64,000 bases of DNA, taken from Physcomitrium patens. Taxonomy: Eukaryota; Streptophyta; Bryopsida; Funariales; Funariaceae. The first letter of the stretch is position 1. Each line of letters begins with the position of its first letter. This document shows, piece by piece, positions 12,360 through 25,770 of the stretch. The notes beneath the pieces are model-generated. The model saw nothing but the letters and a program-made list of their open reading frames with translations. It ran no database searches and was not told the origin of the DNA. A program made the translations under genes and the position numbers. The stretch is from assembly GCF_000002425.4 (NCBI RefSeq), contig NC_037258.1, positions 4,644,024 to 4,708,023 of the forward strand, read 5' to 3'.

Positions 12360-13371
12360 CATCTCTCACATCTTGTTTGTTTGTATGTTTGTGTTTTTCT
12401 CCCCATGTTTTTTGCTTTTTTCTTTTTTAGTGTGTAAGTAAATGATGAATATTTATAAAATACTTGGTTTTGTGGTTGCAAAATTTCCTTCTTCTAGTGT
12501 TGAAATTTATACCCAGGTTACACATCTATCGTAATTTCTTGATGAATAATTGTGCACTTTTTGGTGCAAAAAGTAAGTTGCCAAAGATTAGGTGTATTGA
12601 AAATTGGGGATTATGTTGATGCAATAATTGTTTTGTTTTGTTTTGTTTTTTTGTATATCATTGAGAACTCTGCACTACTTTATTTGCTCGTAAAGAATGT
12701 GGATATTAACCTAATATAAAATACATATTAACAATTTAAATAAGTATTCAAAAATAAAACTACTAATTCATCACAAAAATTAATAAAATATACAAATCTC
12801 ATATTAAGTTCTTACTTCTATTGCTACATATTATGTATTGATATATTAACTATGTGTTAGATTTTGTGGTCTAATATTTGTTAAAAAAGTGCTAAAATGT
12901 TATATAATTATGTACTTATTATTTTATCACAGTGTACATATTTAGGAACAAATTTTTATTCTTCTTGTCTTGTATATTTGAACAAGTATTTTAAAAATCA
13001 AACTAAAAAATAGATCTACATAGTCATATCTTACTTATAATGTAGTTACAAGCATATTGAAACTTTTTATTACAAATTCTACTTGTAACTTTTATATTTA
13101 GCAAATATTAAATATGTATCAATCTTGAGTCATACATTGAATTGCAAATTAAACAAGTTAATATAGAATAAAATTATAAATTATCTTTTAAAAATAAAAA
13201 CAAAAAAACCAGACCAAGCATGTTCTATTAAATATCATCAAGCATGCTCTTTAAACAAGTTTTTGTTCTTATCTCTTGTTTTATTAAAAAAAATCTATAT
13301 ATGTATATGCAATTATCAAGATAAACAACTTTAACATGTAAATTGAAGTATGTTGCAAGCACATGAAGTTG

Positions 13372-13408
<37 letters not shown>

Positions 13409-14760
13409 CTTAAATTTATTACACTTTACAATATGTTAGAGATTAAAAAGTTTCAATTTGATACAATTATAAAAATGTTTCTATTCAATAATTATATATA
13501 AACAACATATAGCTTCAAAAACCTTAGCTACAACAATATGTCACATAGTTTTTAGAATTGTGCATTTTGATAGAGATTATATCATAAATAGAAATTGACT
13601 CCATACAAGAAGATTTGATAAAACATATAATAATGTATGCTATTTTTAATTGATTATCTTTAATATAATATAATTACTGTCCAATAAAATTACTATAAAT
13701 TATGCTAAAATTATTAAAAACTTATGCCCTTTCATAATGTAAAATATATATATATATTATTTATTTATTATGTAAAAATGTATATTGTTCTCTCTCATTG
13801 TAAGTTATCCTTTCACATTGCACTTCTTCAAATATTAGCTGTTTATGTTTTTGAAGCAAATAATAATAATTTTTTCCAATAACACCAAAGAAATGATTCT
13901 ATTTATATTAAACTTTTATTGTTTTGTGGTTTTTAATTTTTAATTTACTAATTTATAATGAATTAATATTTCTATATAAAATTTTGACATTTTACTTGGA
14001 AAATTATAATGTTACAACTTTTTCATAGTGAACAACGCATGTTTTTGTATATAAGAGTATACAAGATTGTAAGTGATTATGTATTGAGTAGGTGGAGGGT
14101 TGTAGTGGCATTAGCAATATTCTTTATTTACTTACAAATTAGTCATAAGTTTATCACAATAATACTTTTATTATATTGTTTTTCAAACAAGAAGATTTTT
14201 AAGTAACATATTTCAAACTTCTATAAAATTAAACTAATAATATTAAATTTATTATTATGTCTTATGAGATAGAAAAGAATATGTCTTATTTTCTTTTAGT
14301 ATGCATTTATTTTTTTTAATAACTGGTGTATAAAAAATAAATAATTCATGATGATAGTAATGTTTTTAAAATTAACATTTTTATTCAAGTTTTTAAATTT
14401 TTAAATTTTTTAATGCTATTGACTAGATACATTTACTATCTATCTTCTATCTATTTGAATTTTTAATATATTTGATGCACCTTTGAGATTATTTCGATAA
14501 TACTTTATTACTACATTGATGATTAGAATATAAGGTTCAAATTAAATGACTCTATCCAAAGGAATTACCAATACAATATAGTGTCACTGATAAGTTTTTG
14601 TCTTACAGATATTTTTTTGCTTTTTAATAGAAATACATTTCATTTGCATTATAATAGAATTAGTTCACACAAATTGTATGATTAAAGTAGTAATTGATAT
14701 GCTTTGATTCCTAATCATTTTTATTACAATAAAAATAATAATTAACATTTTAAATCACCA
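12360..14760. other. AT-rich intergenic DNA
   Basis: Very AT-rich sequence with no ORF of coding character. It holds a TA microsatellite (13,377-13,406), GTTTT repeats near 12,630 and a TA run near 13,750. I see no transposon domain in it. Confidence 0.7.
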
Positions 14761-15656
14761 TAATCCTCATTTACTTTTTAAGATTGAGAATGACAATCGG
14801 GTTAAATGCGTTTTTAATTTTAAACGGGGCGATATCTTAAGATTCGAACACTTTAACATAATTTCCAGAAAAATTTCGGAAGCATGCTGTATACAGACTG
14901 GTTTCGACGTGTGTATACACAATAAGACTCTTGAACAACAATCGGGTAGGACTAGGATTCTCATTCTTACTTTTGCACAGGGTTACAACTAGTTAGAACT
15001 ATGGGTACATTTCGATTCATCGCACAGTTCTGCGTGTAAATGGAAGTATACATACGTTCTGGGGTGTGATGTGAATAGAAAACTTCGTTCCTTCAGGATA
15101 AATCATTCTACCAGTAGTCTTGGCATTCGTCTGCATTGCTAAGCATAGATTTTTCCACTTTGCAACAGAAGCAAGAAAGTGGTCTTTTACACGTCATTCT
15201 GATACACTTGTACTGCTTTGTGAGGGGCAATAAGGCTAAGCTTTGCAAAGACATCAAAAACTTAATCAAAATGGAGAAGTTTCGTTTCGTCACAACATTG
15301 TTTATTGATCGGGCAATTATTTTAGTGAGGTCCTTACAGGAACCCACGTTATTAGTTTGATTGCTATGCACATCTTGTGAAGAATGTCTGCCACAAAGGA
15401 TTATGAACTCCTTAAGTATTGCTGGCTATTGTACAGCAGACACCCAGCCTATCCTACTCCTAGTAATTTACAGTTCAAAGTTTTTGTAAACACACCTGTA
15501 AAGGTCACTTACAAAATCAGTACTCCTAAGAGATTACTGCTATTGCAAGGCTCAAAAAAAGGAATCATGTTGGTCGTGAATGCATAATCCGGCTGAAAAT
15601 CAGATAGCTACAGTCGTAAACTGTCCGAATTACTGAACCAATAATTACTGTGATAG
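14761..15656. other. 3' flank of the PxEWTY-protein gene
   Basis: Composition rises towards the gene. This stretch lies downstream of its stop codon and probably includes its 3' UTR. Short ORFs on both strands show no recognisable protein features. Confidence 0.45.
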
Positions 15657-17540
15657 CTAGTATGTCCACTCCGTGGGAAGGCAAGGTTCATGAGCCACCG
15701 GTTGACGAAGAATTGTTCTGTGCATGCTCTGCTGCAAAGTGGGCCATACTCCCTCCTCTGGGGATTTGGCACGTGTTAGCACCCCTGCAAGGCAGCCAAC
15801 ATTGCAGTGCTCAAAGAACAAACTTCTGCAAGTACGATGACAAGCACAATAATACACAAAAGTGTCAGATCAAACAAGAAATGTTCTTCAAAGGAGCCTA
15901 TTCAACTCAGTCGTTGTGGATGAATAAATGGCACTTACCACCTCTTTTCTTGTGCTCGGGGGCATTCACAAAGCTACGGGGCAGAAAAACTCCCGTGCCA
16001 GAATCTCTACCTGATGCTGCCCCAAGAAAAACAACCCGCACACCTGATCCAGCATTCAAGTCTGTTTGACGATTCCTCCACATATTTTTGCAGTCCACCT
16101 GTGACCCAGGGGAGAAATTATTGAGAGTTCTTTGGCCGTTGGCACTAAACAATTGATGATGTCGCTGATGCTGTGGGAACTGAGATCCACCCTGGTTTGC
16201 CATCGTGTGCATAGCTACACATTGCGATGCCCAATTCTTTTGTGACTGGTTCAAATAAGCGAAAGAATAGAACGGTGATATCAGTAGAGCAAGAGGAATA
16301 CCCTTTGGGTTAAAAGAATGAAGTTCAAACAAGCACATCATTAGTTCCGACTAATATCAACTGCAAGCCAATCATAACTCACGACAGGTAAAGCTCGGAT
16401 AAAGTATTCTGACTAACTTTACACAAAGACGTTACACACCTGTTTATTAAACGTTATACACTCTTCTAACTTTCTTGCAGAGTGAGAAGGCGAATTTCTT
16501 CCATGGTGACCAGAGGTGCGGGACTGCTGAGTCTGGCCTCGCAATGCTTTGTGACAGACGATAGACGGAGGAGGTCCATCGTTGGAAAGAGCAGAAATTT
16601 TCTTCTCGTGCACATTTAACTTTAAGACTTCTCCAGCTGCGGCATACAGAGTGTCCCAAGCATCTTCATTCCCAAATGAAGGCGCTGACGATGGCGACGA
16701 AACTTGTGAGGAAACACTTGAGCTGCTCTGACTACTTGGAAGTAAATGTCCTGACGACCACCTGCTGTTGCACCAATTCGAGGGAGATGGTCGACCCTGA
16801 GAAAATCAACGCCATACTCAACACATGATGGCAATAGAAAATATTCGAATTACAAGAAAGTCAATAGGGGTGTAGGTAGTAACACAAAGACAATCGCAGC
16901 AGTAGCCCGATATCAGAAAAAGGTCCACAAGGGTGATTGACTGCACAAAGACAGCAGTCAGAAGGATGAAGGTAAACACTTAGGTACAGTCATCTTAAAA
17001 ATTTGAGAAAACATAAGGTCCGTGTGCAGTGATGATTAAGGCAGGTAGCGCCGGTGGTAATGAATATATCAAACGGAACGCCCGAGTGCATCTGAGTACA
17101 CAAAGATGTAATGAAAAAATACAGGTGCTCACCCCACTCAGTTCAACGTTAGAAATGTCTGGAGCGCCGGAACACCCACTTCTTCGAACATCTTCAGCGC
17201 ATGTGTCAGCTTTCGACTCCTCGTCAAGCATAGAGTGCGCGATTTGTTGAGCCAAGCATTGAAGGAGTTCGCCATCATCGTCGCTTTCTGTCTCAGCAGA
17301 GACAGATGAAGTGTCTACCAGTGAAGTGCTGACTTCGACGCTTTGGTCGTTACCATGTGACTCACAAGGAAAATACACAGGATCGCGCTTGTGAAGATAG
17401 GCATTCTGCGGGCTGCAGGACTGAGGAGACATATATCCTATAGCACCAGAATCACAAGTATTACTGGATGCGTTCAAAACACTTTCATCTTCGACTCTAG
17501 AGCATATAAGCTGATGTACTCTAGCAACCTCAAAAGCCAT
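15657..17540 (-). CDS. Plant-specific protein of unknown function, C-terminal PTEWTY
   Basis: Four coding exons, 17540-17133, 16796-16440, 16245-15939 and 15784-15657, total 1,200 nt (399 residues plus stop), all with GT-AG borders and agreeing phases. The start gives MAFEVARVHQLI. An acceptor ends six bases before the ATG, implying a 5' UTR intron. Visible features are an acidic SAETESDDDGELLQCLA segment (about residue 90-105), a serine-rich middle with NEDAWDTLYAAAGEVLKLN (about 180-200), GSGVRVVFLG (321-330), GTGVFLPR (338-345) and a terminal LPTEWTY. I recall the last three as hallmarks of an uncharacterised family found across land plants, so the family call rests on memory. No catalytic motif, signal peptide or membrane segment is visible. 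A regulatory or scaffold role would be a guess. Confidence 0.82.
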
Positions 17541-17546
17541 TGCTAC

Positions 17547-19320
17547 TGTAGATTCCTACACCGACCACGACAGTTAAGAAGCTGTCTCACGTCACTTTAA
17601 GCAGCGAACGGCAACAGATAGTAATTGTTGGGATTGTGATCATGAGCACAAGACGGCGATGCTCATCCTCGCTCCTTCAACAATCTCACAAGTCAATTTC
17701 CAGCAGCTCAGCAACACATGTTAACCCACGCAAGATAGCTCCTCGAACAACTGTGAGGCTACCTTCCAGAGATGCAAAGTTTTTGAACTGCATAAAACAA
17801 CGTCATGCGTCATCACGTTGCGAAGTTAATTGCTGCGAATCTCAAGCACAGAGATCCCGGTGTAGAGCACAAAGAATGCCCATTGAAAGCCAACTAACGT
17901 CACTCTTCAATAAAAATTGCAAGACTCATGAAACTCCTACATACTCAAAGCCGAGTGCATGCAATCTAGAAACCGGCCTGTAGCAAAACGACAAATAAAT
18001 TGCAAAGCTTTCGAAATTCTGTCTGCAGAATACTGCGGAAACGCGATCAGAAACTCCTAACTCACGACAGCATAATTCCCTGCTGATAGCATCAGTTGAA
18101 AGAACAGGACATCGTCACCGGCACAAGACAAAATGTATCGCCAAATACCTCCGCAATCTAACCATACATGAGGCCTCGGTCAGCTCGACAAACTCCACTT
18201 TCACCAATTAGAGTTCAGACGTACAATAGAGGCGCGAGCATGTTGCACCAACTAGCTGCACAACTGATGCGGCTTCTCTGAGAGTTACATCTTCGGTCGA
18301 AGCTATCTAGTAATATAACGAAGACAATTGCGACCTTACAATACTACGCGTTCCCACTCACATTCAAGCTCCAGCCCTAAGCAAATAGAACCTGTTCAAG
18401 ACCTGCCATTACGCATTTATGTCAATTCAAGACGCCAGGGAGAGCCGTACTCAGAGCTATCCGCCGTCGATTACGACGGAGTGAATGCGGGTCAGCACGA
18501 TTTAAGACCCTCACAGTCCTCTCCAAGAAGCGATATGAAGTCCAGAACGTACACAATGAGCTGATATCAAACCCGAAAACCTGTCAGAACAGAAATAGTT
18601 CAACTATACCACCAGAAGGATCCAGCGGTCAAATACCTGCATAGTGAAAGGGGCTACACAAACGAACATCGTCAGAGTTCCAAGCCAACGCTCAACGACA
18701 AACGCCTGGATGCGCAGGAACCCGACCTTCCCAATCCCCGCACCGCCGCCATGGCCGCCAACATTCTTACACCGCTCCTACAACCTAAACCTCCACAATA
18801 CACTCAGCTCGCAAGAAGCCAAACTTCTTTCCCCCCCCTAACTGTAGCCACTCCAGTGCCTCCTCCCCATGACCTCACCTTCCACCCTCTCCTCTCTCTC
18901 AACCTCGAACCACCTCAACCTGTCTACTACGCTTCTTCCAGAACAACCTCCCCATGGAATCAAACCAATCGACCTAGAAAAGTTCCGCTACTTTACGCCC
19001 TCTGCCACGTCCAGCCTCGCAACCTCCACAGTGGTCTCCAACCTCCTGAAATTGGCAAAAAAACAATTACACCTGTAATCACGACATGGCAGCTCAGTCC
19101 GTGCTGCTGCCAGGGACTGTCCCGACGCAGAGGATCAGCAAACAAATCGGGGCAGGTGCCAGCGGAAACGACGCCCCCAAGCCCTTGGGCGGGGGCGGGA
19201 GCGTCAGCGCGAGAGCGCGGGCGCGGGGAAGTGCGACCCTGACCCCGAGTTCGCATTGGCCCGGTTTTTGGCTGCCCCTCCCCCCCCCCAAAAAAATTCA
19301 AACACCTCTGCTTGTTTGTT
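17547..19320 (-). promoter_or_regulatory. 5' UTR, leader intron and promoter of the PxEWTY gene
   Basis: A leader intron probably ends at 17,546 (CTACAG). Upstream sequence stays GC-rich with CT-rich tracts near 18,890 and a very GC-rich block at about 19,140-19,270, then drops to ordinary composition. Proline- and serine-rich ORFs on the plus strand at 18,644-19,242 change frame at poly-C runs and match no family I know, so I read them as leader composition rather than a gene. Confidence 0.4.
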
Positions 19321-19794
19321 GGATCCCTCCCCTTGTTCCCATTCGTTGTTCCCCTTGTTCCCTACGGTTGGAGGCTCCTGATTTTAGCCTTAAGTAGGAT
19401 CTGCATCCTTAATAAGTGTTAGTAGCTGATGCGTCTGAGCAGTGTACTCTGCCCACTTGATTTGGCTGCACTTTGCAAGAGTAATACAGTTAAATAGAGT
19501 TTAATAGTAATACACTGGTTACCAACTGCCAGGAAATTAATAAAACAACTCTTTTAGATAGGTACCTATAAAAGGAAAGCTAAAATAGACACAGAGATTA
19601 GAAATCCTGGTCTCCCTTGGAGCATTATCTATTCTCCACTGAAAGCTTTGTTTGTCTCCCTTTTAGCTCTCAAGTGGGTGAAATGTGTGGTGGTATAAGT
19701 TGGTAAAGGAAGCATCAACTTGCCACTTTTTTTCTTTTTACCATTGTCTCGCTCTCTCTCTTCATTTGAATGTGTGTTTCTGTGTTCTGTTTCT

Positions 19795-19806
19795 GATATA
19801 AAAGAC
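19795..19806 (+). promoter_or_regulatory. Candidate TATA box
   Basis: GATATAAAAGAC lies after CT-rich sequence and about 30 bases before a C-rich, leader-like stretch. It could drive a plus-strand transcript into 19.83-20.3 kb. No plus-strand protein follows, so a non-coding transcript or chance match is possible. Confidence 0.25.
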
Positions 19807-20001
19807 AGGCTCTCTCCCTCATAGATCCTTGTCCACCACAACATCTTCAGACAAACTCACACCCACAGAGTCATTGTTTCCACTCAAATTTATCCAAACT
19901 TTGCTTTGCACAAAGAGGTGTTTGAATATACCCCACAACATCCACACAGATCACAATAATTTGGCCCAGAAGTGGAGTTTCAGACACATGCATAGGAAAA
20001 A

Positions 20002-20256
20002 TTAGGGTTTCACAATCACTGGAATTTCTTTGAGGTCTGCTGTTGTATTGTCTTCCTCATTTCTTGCAAAAGGGGTATCTTTGAGTTTGAATCTTCTCTT
20101 GGATTCCATGTGTGGACAACCCAACATTTGGCCAGCATTGGAAAACCATGTTTTGCTGGGGATAGAGTGAGATAGGACACAGTCACATTCCCAAAGGTGG
20201 TGGGAATATCTACAAGCTGATGTGAAGAATGTGGTCAGCAGAACAAGTCTGACCAT
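20002..20256 (-). CDS. Hypothetical 84-residue peptide
   Basis: An intact ATG-to-TAA frame starts MVRLVLLTTFFTSACRY, a short hydrophobic N-terminus that could be a weak secretion signal. It has six cysteines and a charged C-terminal half (KRRFKLKD, NEEDNTTADLKE). I recognise no family. It lies opposite a candidate plus-strand promoter, and its stop overlaps a reversed telo-box-like AGGGTTT. It may be chance. Confidence 0.2.
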   Translation of the reverse strand: MVRLVLLTTFFTSACRYSHHLWECDCVLSHSIPSKTWFSNAGQMLGCPHMESKRRFKLKDTPFARNEEDNTTADLKEIPVIVKP

Positions 20257-21218
20257 CCCTCACTAAACATGTCTGTATGTGTACATATGCATATATAAAG
20301 ACCTGTACACAAAAACGTGTACAAATTAACTAAACAAAAATGAGAAACTGGGCATGTGTATGTAACATTTGTAACTTAACAAAAATACCAATAAGTGTGA
20401 AAGGGGTTGCAGATCTTAACAGCACAGTTAGTGATGATATTGTCATTTAAAATCCCTAATGGGATTGCTTCCATGGATTTGACTCTCTCCTTAAATTGCA
20501 ATGACATTCACAGTGTCATTTTTTTTTTTATGCAGGTCCAATGAACAAAGTTTGAGTAACATACCACAGCAGTCTGTGTAAGTTGTGGGACCAATGACCA
20601 AGTGCAGTGGCCATTGAAATGAATGACCACAGTCTTTGATATAAACCCAAAAGTGGGACTGTAGAGTGAAGAAATGCAAAAAATGAAAAAAAAATCTGGT
20701 GTCGTTTTAATTTTTGATTATTAATTTATTTTTGCTGTTGGGATGTATCCCTCTGTCCATCAACAACATAGTTGATGCACACATAATTTGTGCATGCATT
20801 GTCACATAAAGTGGAGAAGAAAAGATCCTATCAAACTTCTGTTTGCATTTATAAAACATTCTGTTTGATACTTATTTTTTTGAATTATCTAATTGTATTT
20901 TATACCTACCTCCACACACATGTACCACCTGGTCCCATCACCAGTGACATGATTTTTTCACAAAAAGAAAGATGATGCTAAAATGGCTCCCACACTCAGG
21001 GCGATTTTTTCAGGCCATGATTGTTCATGTGCATATATGTATATATATAATACTGTATCTGTATGAGTATGTGTGTGGATATGAATTTGTAATTTACCAT
21101 GTCTGTCCAGTGGTCTACCATTCTCAATTCATAATCCTCATCGTGGTCTACACCTTTATTGTGTGTTAGTATTTTGGAGGGGGAAAATTTGCTAAATTCA
21201 GGTTGAGAATATATGTAT

Positions 21219-21249
<31 letters not shown>

Positions 21250-21937
21250 AATGTATGATTTGTTTGTTTTATTGCAAAGTGATCAAAAGTATTCCACACA
21301 GGCACAGATGGCCAGAGCCATGCCAGACAGATAGCCCCATTGGGTAGGATTTCACACAACTGCTGTTTAACCTCATGACTCCCTTCATGTTGGCCAGTTC
21401 ATATTTTGCAAATGTTAAGATTTATTAGTCATCCCAATATGAGAGTCTTATACTATTTAACTCTAATATTTAAATAAAGATTAAACATGTCAATGTTTTG
21501 GGGTTTTTGAAAAACAGCCCAATTAAAGCAATTAAAACATGTTGAGAGTTTACTCATTTGCAACTAAAGTACAAAACCAGGAGATTGCTTCTCTAGTTTT
21601 TAGATGAATGAGGAGGATGTCAGGCTATATTTGCCCACACCAAAACTGATGTCAACTTAAATGCTTAAGTTACAGATGCCGACTATAAAGTGGAAAAAGA
21701 CTGTTAGAGGGAATTTATTCCACAAATGAAACTACAAGAATTATTACATGCTTTTATTATTATTTTCTTATGAATATATAGAGGCTTTAAATTTACATAC
21801 ATACATACAATGTTTGAGTAAATTAATTGACCACTTGTAAAGACACATGAGGGACACAAATTCATCCATCAAAAATTTGACACTGTCTCTTTAGACAAAG
21901 CCAAAAAAATCATCTTTTTAATCTTTGCAAAACCTTT

Positions 21938-22210
21938 TGTTGAGATCATTAAATATAGCTGACGTTCTCCATAATATTTACTGTAGACTACAGTAAATAC
22001 CAAAGCTACAATATTTAGAGTCTAGTGGAGAAGTACTGTTTATCCTCTCCCCTTTTCTCTTCTTGTATATGAGACACATCCAGATCAATAGAATTTTTAT
22101 GTATGAAACTCTCTCTCCTTAGAAACCCTCTTGTGTGTATGACTTACTACTATTCTTATGTATGTGTATTACTTACTATTACTCTTAGGTCTTTTTAAAC
22201 ATTCTCAACA
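21938..22210 (+). repeat. 5' LTR of copia element
   Basis: 273 bp, TGTTGAGA to TCTCAACA, paired with the LTR at 27,485. My hand alignment finds roughly 30 differences, nearly all transitions. Confidence 0.93.
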
Positions 22211-22225
22211 TGTTATCAGCATGAC
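22211..22225 (+). other. Primer-binding site of copia element
   Basis: TGTTATCAGCATGAC directly follows the LTR. It resembles the plant copia TGTTATCAGCACGA class of site, attributed to initiator tRNA-Met (partly by an internal tRNA segment). Confidence 0.55.
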
Positions 22226-22775
22226 TCTCTTCTATACACTATCATAATTTTTTTTGCTCTAGTCTTGATTCTTCAAACTTGTTGCTACTCTTGCTCAGTG
22301 TCTGCCTCATGATCTTGTTGTTCTTCTTGCTGGTCCCTCACACATTAGCTGCTTGCTTAGAGCACTTGTTCCATTCTCTGCCCTCCTTGCTTAGAATATT
22401 TGTTGAATAGCTCCTAAACAACTGCCAAGCTACTGCTAAATCCGTCACTGCCACCTGTCGTTGCAGACACTGATGTTGCTACTGCCGCCTACCCTGCCAC
22501 CGCTGCTTGTCGTTGCCACCCTCCTGCCGCTGTCGCCCGCCGTTGCACCCTGCCACCCTATCACTCCCCCTCCCTATTGCCGCCGTCTTATTGCTGTTCT
22601 GCTGCCTTAATCCACAATCTCTCTTTAAAAAAAAAAATAATAATAAATCAAAAAATAATATTTTATTTTTATTTTTCAAGTTCAAGTTTATCATTTTATT
22701 TGACTTTATATTTTATGGTACATTATATTCAACTTTTCTACTTGATCTTGTATTTTCTTTACAGATTTATTTATA

Positions 22776-23990
22776 ATGAGTGCTTCAATATCTTCAACTA
22801 CTTCTACTATGGTTCCAACTATTACTAGTGCATCCCAACATTTTCAAGCTCTTTTATTTCCACCATTGACTGTGGATGGAAATAATTATCTATTATGGGA
22901 AAAAATAGCAAAAGCAAATTTATTTGCAGAACGACTCTTAGATGCCATTATGTTTGAAGAATCTCGTATAATAAGTATTTTTATTTCTCATACTATTCGT
23001 TGAAAAGTACTTCTTCTCTTTTGTCGTCATCTTGTATTTGCATTATAACATCAATAATTGGAAATAAAAGATCTTGTAGAACTTTGGAAGAATCTTAAAT
23101 CTAGGTTTAATCATCAAAAGACCATTTTTCTTCCATGTGCATGTCATAATTGGATACATTTGTATGTCTTGGATTTTCCAAATTTAAATGCTTTCAATAG
23201 TGAAATGTATAGTATTGTCTCACAATTACGATTATGTAGACAAAACATTTTTGAAGAAGAAATGATTGAAAAAACTCTCTCTACATTTCCTCCTGTATCT
23301 GCTGTGCTTGCACAACAATATAAGAACATGAAATTACAGAGTCATTCTAATCTCATGTCCTATCTCATGTACTTCTTGTGGAAAAGCAAAATGAGCTACT
23401 CTTGTGTAATGCGGAAGCTCGTCCTATTGGAACTATAGTTCCTAAATCCCATGTACTTAATATTTCAAAATCTTTAAAAAAAATTATATAAACGTGGAAA
23501 ACATGCTTATAAGTATCAGGGTAGTCATAGTCACGACCATTTCTATCCATATAGAAAGAATAAATATTCTACTATTAATTATAGTAGAAAACAAAAATTA
23601 GAGATGTATTCTTGCCATAAGTATGGAATGATTGGACATTTAGCACATGCATGCCGTACTTTAGAATATTTTATTAAAATGTTCCAAGAAAATAAGAAAC
23701 TACTAGTTGAGGCTCGTGAAGTTCATACCATGGATGTGTCGATGGATTCAATTGGTGTTAATGATTTAGAGGCTTATATGAATGACAAAACCTCTAATGA
23801 TAAATCAAATGATGCATTCATTGATTTTGCAACAACACATACTATCTTACGAGATAGACAATTTTTTACTGAAAAATCTTCAACTTGGCAAACTAAAAGT
23901 ATGATGACTATGGCTAGAGCAAATGTGTTTTGTTTCCAAGAGGGCACACTGATGGTAAAATTACCTGTGAGTTCCATCATAAAATGAAAA
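22776..23990 (+). pseudogene. Degenerate copia Gag with zinc knuckle
   Basis: Starts MSASISSTTSTMV. It contains the Gag signatures NNYLLWEKIAKANL, NHQKTIFLP, SQLRLC and MIEKTLSTFPP, typical of plant copia nucleocapsid proteins. Stops fall at about 23,003 and 23,438. The CCHC knuckle near 23,612 has its second Cys replaced by Tyr, a single G to A change. This would have packaged element RNA in virus-like particles. It is now untranslatable as one protein. Confidence 0.85.
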
Positions 23991-24164
23991 CATGGGATAT
24001 TTGCACCCTCAGCACCTCAGAGTCTGATCAGCTACTGAGATGTGTGTATTAATGATTATCACCTCTCGACTGTCATTTTAAATAGAAAAGAGATTTTGGT
24101 TCTTTTAAAGAACCATAAAATTGTTGAAAAAGCTTTTGCTACATAAAATGGTTTATATCGAATT

Positions 24165-25100
24165 GTGATTCAGCCTCCCATTATATTTAATTTTGCATCA
24201 TCTATCACAGAGAGTCATGTTTCTCTTTGGCATGGACGATTGGGACATCCAGGATCTACATTATTTAGAAAGATCATTCCATGTATAATTGGACATAATT
24301 TAAAGCCTGCAAATGTAGACTCTACAGAATTATGTCGTACATGTGTACAAGGTAAGATGATTACTTGGTCTTCAATTTGGAAACTTCTACAAGAATTACC
24401 ACCAATGCTTGAAAGATTGTATGGTGATATTTGTGATCCTATTAATCCAATATCAAGACCATTTTGTTATTTTTTGGTCCTTATTGATGCATTAAGTAAA
24501 CAATCACATGTTTCATTATTATCAACTCGAAATATAGTATTTCTCAATCTTATATCTATGATTATTTGTTTTCGGGCACATTTTTCTGATTATCCTATAA
24601 AAACATTGTGTATGGATAATGCAAAAGAAATCGCATCAAAGTCTTTTGAAGACTACTATATTGTAACAAGAATTGAGTTGACATATTATATTCTATATGA
24701 ACATGCTTAAAGTAGACTTAGAGAGTCATTCATAAAGCATATACATCTCATTACTCGGTCACTATTCCTTCACATAAATTTACCTGCATCTATATAGGGT
24801 CATGCAGTTTTACATGATACAACATTAATACACCTCTGTCCTTCTTCTCTTGAAATTATTTCACCACATGACCTCATTTTGGGTCGTGTACCAAATGTAT
24901 CTCATTTACGAGTATTTGGTTGTCGTACTTGGATTCTAATACCAGAACCTCAATGGCATACCATTAGTCACTCATCGACAAGAAGGCATATATGTTGGTT
25001 TTGATTCACCAAGCATTTTTCATATTGTTGATCCATCAACTGGCACATTATTACGTGCACATTTGTAAAATTGTTGTTTTCAAGAAATTGTATTTCCATC
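24165..25100 (+). pseudogene. Degenerate copia pre-integrase and integrase
   Basis: The GAG-pre-integrase motif SLWHGRLGHPG and the LCRTCVQGK segment are followed by the integrase core (YGDICDPINPIS, FLVLIDALSK, LCMDNAKE). Stops and frame changes begin at about 24,710. Sequence after that matches the C-terminal integrase region in shifted frames (TRRHMLVLIHQAFF). Confidence 0.82.
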
Positions 25101-25770
25101 TCTTCAAGGAAGAATATCCAATCAACAAAGAAATAAAGTACTTATATTTGAAGCACCAAAAATGTTTACAATGAATTTCGATCCTAAAACATCTTTGGCA
25201 GAAACTGAAGTTGCTAAGATTTTGCATCTAAAATGCATCACAGATGAAACACCTAATGGCTTCAATGATGCACCTAGAATTATATGAGTTCTTATTAATG
25301 AGGCTCAAAAAGCACCTGCTCAAATTGCAGTGCCATTGATTACAATACCTCAAGTTATAACAACAACAACAACTAAAAGAATTCATGAACCAAATAAGCA
25401 ACTACGTAAGAAGAAAACTATAAAATTGACTAATCCTGGTATTATTTTTCAAGAAATTGCCACTCATCTTACGGGACTATCAATTCATGATGATATATCC
25501 ATGCATAATGTACTTTCAATTTCTATAAAAAACAAACTTGGAATTAGAAGGAATAAGAATAAGTTGAGTAAAGAATTATCTATTTTGTATTATACTACAG
25601 ATGATATTTGAGACAGACTATCTATTACGGTAGATGAATCATTTGCATATATGGTTATAGAAGCCCTTTCTTGCAAGGAAGACGATCCTAAACTTCAAAC
25701 CTTTAAGGAGGCGATGCGTCGCTCTGATTGGTCAAAATAAAAAATTACTATTGAGGAAGAATATACCTCT

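Larger units (their letters stand above)
19321..21937. other. Intergenic DNA between PxEWTY gene and copia element
   Basis: Mixed to AT-rich DNA with a TA microsatellite near 21,222-21,248. Apart from the possible promoter and small ORF listed separately, no gene structure is visible. Confidence 0.5.

Noticed and set aside
18751..19242. Proline-rich 163-codon plus-strand ORF
   Set aside because: Low-complexity composition, overlapping open frames on both strands and poly-C runs suggest leader or promoter sequence of the minus-strand gene. No family features.
22621..22830. Short ORFs on both strands rich in Lys, Asn, Phe and Ile
   Set aside because: They arise from A-rich and T-rich leader sequence of the copia element just before its Gag start at 22,776.
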